Assembly: GCF_024497955.1 (NCBI RefSeq)
Contig: NZ_JANHKP010000002.1
Coordinates: forward strand, 124,001-188,000
Source of the DNA: Streptomyces sp. C10-9-1
Lineage (GTDB): Bacteria; Actinomycetota; Actinomycetes; Streptomycetales; Streptomycetaceae
Reading direction: 5' to 3'
DNA length: 64,000 nt
How positions within the stretch are numbered: the stretch's first letter is position 1; each line of letters begins with the position of its first letter. A model generated the notes under the pieces. It saw only the letters and a program-made list of their open reading frames with translations, was not told where the DNA came from and ran no database searches. Positions 43,851 through 55,800 of the stretch are shown piece after piece. The position numbers were made by a program, and so were the translations under genes.

Positions 43851-46800
43851 TGCCCGCTCCCCGGGCGACCGCGACCGCGACCGGCCGGACCCCGGCGGTC
43901 CGCCCCGACCGGGCCGACGAACCGGTCGCGGTCGTCGGCATCGCGGGCGCGTACCCGCAGGCGCCCGACCTCGACGCGTTCTGGCGCAACCTGTCCGGCG
44001 GGCGCGACAGCATCGTGGAGGTCCCGGGCGACCGCTGGGACCACGACGCCTACTTCACACCGGGCGACCCCGTGCCCGGCCGCACCTACGGCCGCTGGGG
44101 CGGGTTCCTCGACGGCGTGGACCTCTTCGACCGGTCCTTCTTCGGCATCTCCCGCCGTGACGCCGAGCGCATGGACCCCCAGGAGCGGCTCTTCCTGACG
44201 ACCTGCTGGCGGACCCTCCAGGACGCCGGCTATCCGCCGCACGCGCTCGACGGCGAGAGCGTCGGCGTCTACGCCGGAGTGATGTGGAACCACTACCAGC
44301 TGCTCCGGGACCAGGGCGTCGCCCCGGCCGCCATGCACGCGTCGGTGGCCAACCGCGTCTCGTACACCCTGGGGCTGACCGGCCCCAGCATGGCGGTGGA
44401 CACCGCCTGTTCCTCCTCGCTCACCGCGGTGCACCTCGCCATGGAGAGCATCCGCCGCGGCGAGTGCACCCTCGCGCTCGCCGGCGGGGTCAACGTCACC
44501 GTGCACCCGCAGAAGTACCTCCAGCTCGCCCAGGGGCAGTTCCTCTCCGCCGACGGCCGGTGCCGGAGCTTCGGCGCGGGGGCCACCGGCTACGTGCCGG
44601 GGGAGGGCGTGGGGGCGGTGCTGCTCAAGGCGCTGTCCGGCGCGCTGGAGGACGGGGACCGCGTGCTGGGCGTGCTGCGCGGTTCCGCCGCCAACCACAC
44701 CGGCCGGACCAGCGGCTTCACGGTGCCCAACCCGGACGCCCAGGCCGACCTGATCCGCGCGGCCCTGCGCCGGGCGGGCTGCGACCCGGCCACCGTCGGC
44801 TACGTCGAGGCCCACGGCACCGGGACCGCGCTGGGCGATCCGGTGGAGATCCGGGGACTGCGCAAGGCGTTCGCGGACAGCGGGGCCGGCGAGGGCGGCA
44901 TCGCCGTCGGGTCGGTGAAGTCCAACATCGGGCACCTGGAGAGCGCGGCGGGGATCGCCGGGCTGAGCAAGGTGCTGCTCCAGATGCGGCACCGCACCCT
45001 GGTGCCCTCGCTTCACTCGGGGGAACTCAACCCCCATCTGGAGCTGGAGGGTTCACCCTTCCGCATCCCGCAGCGCGCCACGCCGTGGCACCCGGCCCCC
45101 GGGGCACCCCTGCGCGCGGGCATCAGCGCGTTCGGCGCGGGAGGGGCCAACGTCCACCTGGTCGTGGAGAGCCACGAGGCCCCGGCCGGGGAGCCGGAAG
45201 ACGGCGGGAGCGGACCGCAACTCGTGCTGCTCTCCGCCCGGGACGAGGAGGGGCTGCGGTCCTACGCGGACGCCGTCGCCGCGTCCCTGGCCGGGAGCGA
45301 GCCGGGGGCCACCGCCGCCGGCCGGGGCGGTGCGGAGGCCGCGGTCGCGGTCGCCGCCGAGCTGCTGGGCGTCGACCCCGCCGAGATCGACCCCGCCGCT
45401 CCGCTGGCGGAGCTGGGGCTGGACCCGGCCACCGGCCGGGAACTGGCACGGCGGCTGGGCGAGTTGCCCGGGGGCGGTGAGCTGCCGCCCCGGGCCCTGG
45501 CCCCGGAGGCCACCCTGGCCGGGCTGGCCGCCCGGGCGGCGCCGGGCGGCGCGTACCGGTCCGCCGGTGTCGCCGACGTCGCCTACACCCTCCAGGCCGG
45601 GCGCACACCCCTGGACCACCGGCTCGCCGTGGTGGTGCCGGCCGGCACGGCGGCGGCACAGCGGAGCGAACTGCTCGCGGTGCTGGAGGGGTTCGCGAGC
45701 GGTCAGTCCGCGCAGCCCGCCCGCTGGGTGCGGGGCACCCGGCGTCCCGCCGGGGAGCACCCCGCCCTGTCCGCCGAGGAGGCGGCCCGGTCGCTGCGCG
45801 GGGCCCGGCTGCCCGAACTGGCCCGCGCCTGGGCGGACGGCGCCGACGTGCCGTGGGAACGGGCGCGGGCCCTCGCCGGGCTGCCCCGCGGGCGCCGGGT
45901 GGCGCTGCCGGTGCCGCCGCTGCGCGAGGAACGCTGCTGGCTGGGCCGCTGGCGTGACGGCGCCCCGGCGGCGGACGGGCCCGTGGCGGCCGCCCCGTCG
46001 CCCGGGCCGTCCGCCGCGGTGCCGTCGCCCGGGCCGTCCGCCGCCCCGGTCCCGTCGTCCCGGCCGTTTGTCGCCGTCCCGGTCCCGTCGCCGGAGCACG
46101 AGCCGCGGGGGCCCGCGGTGGAGCTGCGGGTGCTGGAGGACGGGGTCGCCCTGGTGGTGATGCGCGGGGGCAGCAACATGTTCACCGAGGAGACGGTGCG
46201 CGGCCTGGAGGACGCCTTCGCCCGGATCGGGGACGACGACTCCGTCGGCGCTGTCGTCCTCACCGGCGAGGGCCCGGCGTTCAGCATGGGGGGAACCCCG
46301 GAGGCGCTGGAGAAGCTGGCCCGGGGGGAGGGCAGCTTCACCGACGTGCCCTTCCTCTACGAGGGGCTGCAACGCTGCGACCGCCCGGTGGTCGCGGCGC
46401 TCTCCGGCCATGCGTCCGGCGGCGGGCTGGCCTTCGGGCTGCACGCCGACGTGGTGCTGATGGCCCGCGAGGGCATGTACGCGGCCAGCTTCCTCGCCTA
46501 CGGCTTCACCCCGGGCATGGGCGCGACCCGGGTGCTGGAGCGCCGCTTCGGCGCCTCGGTGGCGGCCGAGATGTGCTACTCGGGCAGGCCGCTCAGCGGC
46601 GCGGAGCTGGAACGCCGCGGTGCCGGAGTGTCGGTGCTGCCGCGGTCCGAGGTGCTGCCCGCCGCGCTCTCCCTGGCCAGGGCGATCGCCGCCCGCCCCC
46701 GCACGGCGGTCCGGGCGCTCAAGCGGGAGCTGGCACAGCGCACTCTGGAGGAGCTGACGACCGTGGTCGAACGTGAGGCGGAGCTGCACCGGCAGGTGCT

Positions 46801-49800
46801 GGACGCGGACGCCGTGGCGCGGGTGCGCGGCCACGCCGACCGGGTGCGTCACTACGCGGCCGGAGAGGGGCCGAAGCCGGCACGGGCATCCGCGGCGGTT
46901 CCTCCGGCGGGAGCCCGCCGGGAGCCGCGGGAGGCGGGAGCGGCGGTCACCGTACGGCTGGAGCCGGTGGAGCCGGTGGAGCCGCCCTCCGCCGTGGGAG
47001 CCGCCGCGCCGTCTCCCGGGCCGGCCGAGGGGCAGATCGCCTCCCCACCCCCGCCCGGCATCGGCCAGGAGGCCGTCGCGGCCGTGCTGACGGGCACGCT
47101 GTGCGGCCACCTGTACCTGGAGGAGGAGGAGATCGACCCTGCCCGCACCTTCCAGGAGCTGGGCGTGGACTCGCTCGGTGCGGTGGAGGTCGTGCGCGAT
47201 CTCAACGAGCACTTCGGGCTCGGGCTGGAGTCCACGGTGGTCTACGACCATCCGACGGTGGACCGGCTCGCCGCCTTCGTCGTGGCGGAGGCCGCGCGGG
47301 GCGGTGCCCTGCACACCGCCGCGGTGGCCGCCCCGGAACCCGCCCCGGAACCCGCCCCGGAACCCGCCCCGGAACCCGCCCCGGAACCCGCCCCGGAACC
47401 CGCCCCGGTGGAAGCCGGCACAGGGGAGGCCGCCGTCCCCGGGGAGGCCGCGGAGCCCCGGCCCCCGGCCGCCCCGGCCGCCGTGGAGCCGGTGGTGCTG
47501 GACCCGGTGCCCGTGCCTGCGCCCGCGCCGCGCACGCCCCGGGACGCTCCCGCGGCGCCGGCCCCCGCCCCGGAACGCCGTGGCGCGACCGACATCGCCG
47601 TCATCGGCATGGCCGGGCGCTTCCCCGACGCCCCCGACCTGGACTCCTTCTGGGCCAACCTGCTCGCGGGCCGGAACGGCGTGCGCGAGGTGCCCCCCGA
47701 GCGCTGGGACCTGCGGCGCCACTACCACCCGGATCCGTCCGCCCCCGGCCGCAGCTACAGCAAGTGGGCCGCGCTCCTCACCGACATCGACCGCTTCGAC
47801 GCCGCCTTCTTCCGGCTCTCGCCCCGCGAGGCCGAGCGGATGGACCCGCAGCAGCGTCTCTTCCTCCAGGAGGCATGGACCGCCCTGGAGGACGCCGGGT
47901 ACGCGACCCCCGGCACGCATCGCGCCCGCTGCGGCGTCTTCGTGGGGGCCGGGACGGGCGACTACCTGGAGCGGCTGCGGGCGGCCGGCGAGGATCTCGG
48001 CGGCTCCGCCTTCCTCGGCAACTCTCCCTCGATCCTGGCCGCACGGATCGCCTACCACCTCGACCTCGGCGGGCCCACGCTCTGCGTCGACACGGCCTGT
48101 TCCTCCTCCCTGGTCGCGATCCACCTGGCCGTGAGCAGCCTGCGCTCGGGCGAGTGCGACACGGCGGTGGCCGGCGGCGTCGCGCTGATGACCGGTCCAC
48201 GGATGCACGTGTGGACCAGCGCCGCCGGCATGCTCTCCCCGACCGGCCGCTGCGCGCCCTTCGACGCCTCCGCGGACGGCATCGTGCTGGGCGAGGGCGT
48301 CGGCGCCGTGGTCCTCAAGCCGCTGGACCGGGCGCTGGCCGACGGGGATCAGGTGCACGCCGTCATCAAGGCGACCGGTGTCAACGGCGACGGCCGCAGC
48401 AACGGCATCACCGCCCCCAGTGCCGAGGCGCAGACCTCCCTGCTGCGCGAGGTGCACGCCCGCGCCGGGCTGGGCGACGGCGGGGCCGGGCTCGGCTACC
48501 TCGAAACCCATGGCACCGGAACTCCGCTGGGCGACCCCATCGAGGCCCGCGCTCTGCGGAACGTCTTCCGGCCCGCGCCCCGCGGCCCCCGGCTGCTCAT
48601 CGGCTCGGTGAAGTCCAACATCGGCCACACCACGATGGCGGCCGGCATCGCCGGGTTCCTCAAGGTCGTGTGCGCGCTGAAGCACGGCTGTATCCCGCCC
48701 ACGCTGCACTTCTCCGGGCTCAACCCGGAGATCGACGCCGCGCGTGCGCCCTTCGACGTGGTGACCGGGCCGGTGCCCTGGCCCACCGGCCCCGACGGGC
48801 CGCTCGCGGGTGCGGTCAGCAGCTTCGGGTTCAGCGGGACCAACGCCCACGCCGTGCTGACCGCGGCCCCGGAGGCGCCGGGAGCGGACCGCGCGCCGGT
48901 GACGGGGACGACGCGGGAGCTTCCCGTCCCCGTGTCGGCGCGCACCCGGGACCAGTTGCGGGACCAGGTGCGGCGGCTTGCCGACGCGGTGACGGACCAG
49001 CAGGACCTCGCGGCGGTCGGCCGCGTCCTGGCACTGCACCGCTGGCACTTCCCGCAGCGCGCCCTCTTCGTCGTGCGCACCCTTTCCGAGCTGCGCGAGC
49101 AGGCCCGCGCCTGGCTGGTCCACGCTGCCGCCGAGCCGCCGCGCGCGGCCTCCCCGGCGGTGCGGCGGGCGGCCGAGGCGTATCTGGCGGGACGGGACGC
49201 GGACTGGTCCGCCGTCTACCCGGTGCAGTCCGCTCCGGCACCCCGGCGGCCGGGCCTGCCCACCTACCCCTTCGCGGGCGTCCGCCACTGGATCACCGCG
49301 GGACCCGGGTCCCCCGAGCCTCCCGCGAAGCCGGTGGAGCCGGTGGAGCCGGTGGAGTCGGTGGAGCCCGTGCCGGCCGGGTCGTCCGCCGCCGGGGAGC
49401 TGCTGCTGCGCCGCCCGGTCTGGCGTCCCCTGGGGGCCGGGCCCGGCGTGCCGCGGCCCCCGGCCGGCGGAGCCCGCGTCCTGCTCGCTCACGACCCCGG
49501 CGCCGCCGGCCTCGCCGAGGCCCTGGCCGAGCGGCATGCACGGGCGGGCGACGCCGTCGTACGGCTGCCGCTGGATGCCGCCGTGCGCCCGGACCCGGGC
49601 GGCCCCTGCGACGTCCTGTACCTGCTGGCCGCTCCCGCCCGGGAGGACCGAGGTCCCCGGGAGCCCGTGGATCCGCCGACGCTCGCCGCGTTCCGGCTGC
49701 TGAGGAGCATGCTGGACGAGGGCCAGGGCCGACGCCCGCTGAGCCTGCGCGTCGCGGTCCACGGCATCGTCGAGGCCACCGCGGGTGAACCCGTCCGCGC

Positions 49801-52800
49801 CCATGGCGCCGGGCTCGTGGGGCTGGCCCGCGCCGCCGCCGCCGAGCACCCCTCGTGGCAGTGCGTCCTCACCGACCTCGGCGCCGAGGAGCCGCCTGCC
49901 ACGGCGGCGGACCACGCGGACCGCCTGCTGTCCGCCGGGCCGGGCACCGCGCTGGTCGCCTGGCGTGACGGCCGCCCGTGGACCAGGGAGTTCCTGCCAC
50001 TGCCCGCCACCGGAGCGTCCGCCGCGGAGGAACGGCCCGCGTTCCGGCACCAGGGGTGCTATCTCGTCGTCGGGGGCACGGGGGGCCTGGGACGTGCGGT
50101 GAGCCGTCACCTCGCGGCCGGACACGCCGCCCGCCTGGTGTGGCTGGGCCGCCGGCCCGTTGACGACCCCGGGGTGACGTCCGCGATCGCCGACCTGGAG
50201 TCGCTCGGCGGCCGGGTGCGCTACGTGCCGGGCGACATCGCGGACCCCTCGGCGGTGCGCTCCGCCGTCTCCGAGGCGCACCGGGCCTTCGGCGCCCTGC
50301 ACGGTGTGGTTCACGCGGCCGGGGTCCTCCGGGACCGTTCGCTGGCCCGGATGACGGAGGCCGAGTTCACCGGGGTCTTCGCCGCCAAGGCCGCCGGGGT
50401 CACCGTGCTCCTGGACGCACTGGCGGAGGAGCACCCGGACTTCTGCGTCTTCTTCTCCTCCGCGGCGTCGTTCGTCGCGGCGGCCGGCCAGGGCAACTAC
50501 GCCGCGGCGGCGACGTACCAGGACGCCGTGGTGCACGCGGCCGCGCCGCGCTGCCCGTTCCCCGTCCAGGTGATCAACTGGGGCTACTGGGGCAGCGTCG
50601 GCGCGGTCGCCGACGAGCGCTACGCCCGCGCGTTCGCCGGGCTCGGCGTGGGGTCGATCGAGCCCGGTGAGGGTGCCGTCGCGCTGGCCGAGGTGGTGTC
50701 GTCCGGTGCGGGACAGGCCCTGGTGATCAGGGCGGACCCGGCACGGATGGCCGAGCACGGGATGCCGCTGGGCGGCTCCCCGGCCGCGCCGGAGACCGGA
50801 GGCGCCGAGCCGGTCGGCGACGCCGAGGCCCTGCCCCGGGTGCGGGGCTATCTGCGCGGCGCCTTCCGGGACGTCCTGAAGTGTCCCGACGAGGACCTTC
50901 CCGACCGGGAGCCCTTCGAGAACGCCGGCATCGACTCCATCACCGGGACGGAGATCCTCGACCGGCTGTCCGAGGATCTCGGTGAGCTCCCCGCCACCCT
51001 GCTCTTCGAGCACCTGACCATCGAGCAGCTGGCCCGGCACCTGCTCGCGGAACGCCGGGACCCCGTGCTGCGGGCCGCCGGACTCGTGGGCGCGGCGGAA
51101 CCGCGCCCGGCCTCCGCGCCCGCCACGCGGGGGGCCGCCGCACCGCAGGCCGCGGCGCGGGGCGCCGCCCCGGCGGTGGCCCCCGTGTCCCCGGCGCCGG
51201 AGGAGCCGTCCCCCGCCGACATCGCCGTGGTCGGCCTGACCGGCCGGTACCCCGGCTCCCCTGACCTCGACGCCTTCTGGCGGAACCTCGCCGCCGGGGC
51301 CAACTGCGTCGGGGAGGTCCCGCCCGACCGGTGGGACTGGCGCGAGTACTTCGACCCGCGGCGCGGCACCCCCCAGCGCACGTACGGCAAGTGGGCCGGT
51401 TTCCTCGACGGGGTGGACCGCTTCGACCCGCACCTCTTCGGCATCCTGCCGCGGGAGGCGGCGGCGATCGATCCGCAGGAACGGCTGTTCCTGGAGAGCT
51501 GCTGGACCCTGCTGGAGGAGAACGGGTACGCCGGGCCGCGCAGCCGCGTACCGGAGACCGGTGTCTTCGTCGGCGTCATGTACGGCTCCTACGGCAAGCT
51601 GGCCGCCGCGCAGGGCTGGCCGCGCGGGGAACTGGCCGGTGCCCACTCCGCGTACTGGTCCATCGCCAACCGGGTCAGCTACACCTTCGACCTGTCCGGG
51701 CCCAGCATGGCGGTGGACTCCGCCTGCTCCTCCTCGCTCACCGCCGTCCAGCTCGCCTGCGAGAGCATCCGGCGAGGCGAGTGCCGCATGGCCGTCGCCG
51801 GGGGGGTCAACCTGATCCTGCACCCCGCCCACCTGGTCGCCCTGGCCGGTATGAACATGCTGGCCGGGGGCGACGGCTGCCGCACCTTCGACGCGGCGGC
51901 CGACGGATACGTGCCGGGCGAGGGCGTCGGGGCCGTCCTGCTGAGGCCCCTGGCCGACGCCGTCGCCTCCGGCGACCGCGTCTGGGGCGTCATCAAGGCG
52001 GGGATGTCCAACGCGGGCGGGAAGACCAGCGGGTACACCGTGCCCAACCCCAACGCGCAAGCGGCCCTGGTGGCCGAGACGATGCGCCGGGCCGGGGTCG
52101 AGCCCCGCACCCTGAGCTACGTGGAGGCCCACGGCACGGGCACCGAGCTCGGTGACCCCATCGAGATCGCCGCGCTCACCCGTGCGTTCGGAGCGGACCG
52201 GGAGGCGGAGCGACGGGCCTGGCTGGGGCGTCACTGCGCGGTCGGCTCGGTGAAGTCCAACATCGGCCACCTGGAGGGTGCCGCGGGGATCGCGGGCCTG
52301 ACCAAGGTGCTGCTCCAGCTCGCCCACCGCCGCCTGGTGCCGTCCGCGAACCTGGACCGGGTCAACCCGAAGATCCCCTTCGCCGACTCCCCGTTCCGGC
52401 CCCAGACGGAGCTCGCCGAGTGGACCCGGCCGCGGGTGCGCGGCGCGGACGGCGACGAGCGGGAGTACCCGCTGCGGGCCGGCGTCAGCTCCTTCGGCGC
52501 GGGCGGTGCCAACGTGCATCTGGTGGTCGAGGAGTACCCGGCGCGGGAGCCCCGCCCCGCACCGCACCCGGACACGGCGCCGCGCGGCGCCGAGCAGGTC
52601 TTCGTCCTCTCCGCGCGCACCGGGGAGCGACTGCGCGCGTACGCGGGGCGGGTGGCCGCGTTCCTGACCGGGACGGCAGAGGCGGATCCGGCCGGTGCCA
52701 CGGGTGCGGCCACTCTCCGGGAGCTGACCTGGGCCTCCCAGTACGGCCGCCGGGAGTACGGCCACCGGCTCGCGGTGACCGCCGCCTCGCGGACGGGACT

Positions 52801-55800
52801 CGCCGGGCTGCTCGCGGCGTACGCCGACGGCGGCCCGACGCCGCCCGGTCTGCGGACCGGGACGGCGACGCGCGGGGGAACGGCCGAGTGGCAGGGCCAG
52901 GACCCGCAGGAGGCGGTCACGGCGTGGCTCGGCGGGGCCGATGTCGACTGGGCCCGGCTGTGGCAGGCCCCCCTGCCGCGCCGCGTCTCGTTCCCGGGCT
53001 GCCCGTTCGAGCACGGCGGCTACTGGCTGCCGGGCGACGGGCCACTGGCCCGAGCCCACACCCGGGACGCCGCCGGGGACGCGGGACCGGGCACCGCCGC
53101 CGCGTCCCGCACCCGGGTCGCCGCCGGGGACGCGGGACCGGGCACCGCCGCCGCGTCCCACACCCGGGACGCCGCCGGGGACGCCGGACCGGGCACCGCC
53201 GCCGCGTCCCGCACCGTGACCGACGCGGGAGGGCCCCGGCCGGAACGCTGCCGGCTGCTGCGGCCGGTCTGGGAGCCCGCCGGCGAAGACGACGCGGCGG
53301 AGGGCGCGGGCACGCACCCGGCGGGGAACGGCGAGGGCACCGGGACGGTGCTGATCCTCACCGCGGACGCCGGACTGGCGGCGGCGCTGACCGCGCGCTG
53401 CGAGGCCGAAGGACACCGGGCGGTCCCCGTGCTCCCGGTGCCGCCCGGCACCGCGGAACCGGCGTCCGGTGCCGGACACCGCCACGTCCTGCGCACCGGC
53501 GACCCCGAGGACGCCCGCCGGCTGGTGCGGGAGCTGGACCGCGCCGGCCTGGTGCCGGACGCGGTGGTCTGCTGCCCGCCGGACGGCCCGGACGAGCTGT
53601 CCACCACCGCGCTGCCCGGGCTGCTGCGCCAGGGCCCGGAGCCGTTCCTCCAGGTGCTCACGGCCCTGCTCGCCACCGCGGGCGGGCCCCGGGACCTGCG
53701 GGCCGTCTACGGGTACCGGGCCCCGACGCCGGGCTCCCGGCCCTATGACGCCGCCATGGCCGCGGCCCTGCGCGGACTGGCGCTGGAGCACGGCCGGTTC
53801 GGCGCCGCACGGCTGGCCGTCGAGGGCGCGGACGCCTTCCAGGACCCGGACCGCCTGGCCGGCTGGCTGCTGGCCGAGCTGGGACGGTGCCGCCCCGGCG
53901 AGGCGGCACAGGTGCGGCGCCGGGGCGGGCGGCGACAGACGCGGGGGCTTCTCCCCGTCGAGTCCCCTGCCGCCGGCGGCCCCACGGTGAGCGCGGGAGC
54001 CGTCTATCTCATCACCGGCGGAACCGGCGCCCTGGCCCGCCACTTCGCCGCCCACCTGGCGGCCCGAGCCCCGGTCACGGTGATCCTGGCCGGGCGCTCG
54101 GAGCCCGGCCGAGCCGCCCGGGAGCGGTTCGCCGCGCTGGCGGCACCGGGCAGCACCGTCCGGTACGAGCAGGCCGACGTGACCCGGCCGGAGACCCTGC
54201 GCGCGCTGGTCGACCGTGTCGCCGCCACCGACGGGCCGCTGCGCGGGGTCGTCCACGCGGCCGGGGTCACCCGGGACGCCCGGCTGGTGGACAAGTCCCC
54301 CGAGGACTGGTCCGCGGTGCTCGCCCCCAAGGTGCTGGGCACGGTCGCGCTGGACGAGGCGACGCGGGAGCAGCCGCTCGACTTCTTCGCGCTCTTCTCG
54401 TCCGTCGTCGCGCACGGCGGAAACCCGGGCCAGGTCGACTACGGCTACGCCAACGCCTTCCTCGACGAGTTCGCCGAGCGCCGGGAGCGGCTTCGCGCGG
54501 CGGGCCTGCGGCCGGGCCGGACCGTCTCCCTGGGCTGGCCGCTGTGGGAGGAGGGCGGCATGACGGTGGACGACGCCACCCGCACCCTGCTCGAACGCCG
54601 CTGGGGGATGGTGCCGCTGGCCACCGCCGACGGGCTGTGGTGCTTCGACGCCGCGCTGGCCGGCGAGGACGCCTGCCTCGCCGTCACGGCGCCGGCTCCG
54701 CAGGAGGCCGCCCCCGTGCCCCCCGCACCCGTCGCCCCCGTGCCCGCGGCCCCCGTGCCCGCGGCCCCCGGCCCGTCGCCACGGGCGACGGGCGCCGAGG
54801 AGGCCCCGACGCCGTGGAGGCCGGTGGCGGAGGCCGAACGCGAACTGCGTTCCATGGCCGCGGGCTTCCTGATGGTGGAGCCCGGGGAGGTGGACCTCGA
54901 CCATCCCCTGCTGGACCTCGGCTTCGACTCCATCACCCTCACCGAGCTGATCAACCAGGTCAACGAGACCCATGGCCTCGACCTGCTGCCGACCGTGCTG
55001 CTGGAGTGCGCCGACCTCGCCTCCTTCGCCCGCTATCTGGCGGACCACCACGCCGACGCGCTGGCCCCCGCTGCCGGGAGCCCGAGCGCGGCCGAGCCGG
55101 AGGCGGAGGACACGGCCGCCCCCGCGGAGGACGGCGGGGCCGTCCGTGGCACCGCCGCCGCTCCGCACGGCGGCTCAGGAGAGGGCGCGGGCGGCCCGCG
55201 CACCGCACCGGACCGGATCGCCGTCATCGGCATCGCGGGAGTGCTGCCGGGGTCCGCCGACGTCCGGGAGTTCTGGCGGCACCTGGACGCCGGGCGCCAC
55301 CTGGTGACCGAGGCGCCCGGCAGCCGTCCCGGGCTCGCCCGGCCCGGGGGCACGCCGTGGCGGGCGGGCTTCGTCGACGGGGTGGACCGCTTCGATGCCG
55401 CGTTCTTCGGCATCGCCCCCCGCGAGGCCGAGCTGATGGACCCCCAGCAGCGGCTGTTCCTGGAGACGGCCTGGCAGGCGATCGCCGACGCCGGGTACCG
55501 GCCCTCCGAGCTGGCCGGCACCGACACCGGCCTGTTCGCCGGTGTCTCGACCTCCGACTACGCCGATCTGATCGCCCGCGGTGGCGTACCGGTGGCCGCG
55601 CACTCCGCCACCGGGGTGGCGCACGCCGTGCTCGCCAACCGCGTCTCCTACCTCCTCGACCTGCGCGGCCCCAGCGAGTCCGTGGACACCGCCTGCTCCA
55701 GCTCCCTGGTGGCACTGCACCACGCCGCCCGGGCCCTGGCTTCCGGTGAGTGCGGGATGGCCCTGGCCGGCGGCGTCAACGTGCTCCTGAGCCCTGCGCT

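Noticed and set aside
45053-55168. Open frame of 3371 codons on the minus strand
   Set aside because: Antisense shadow of the second megasynthase; the plus-strand frame shows continuous KS, KR and ACP motifs. The same holds for 40364-45037 and 55175-59365.
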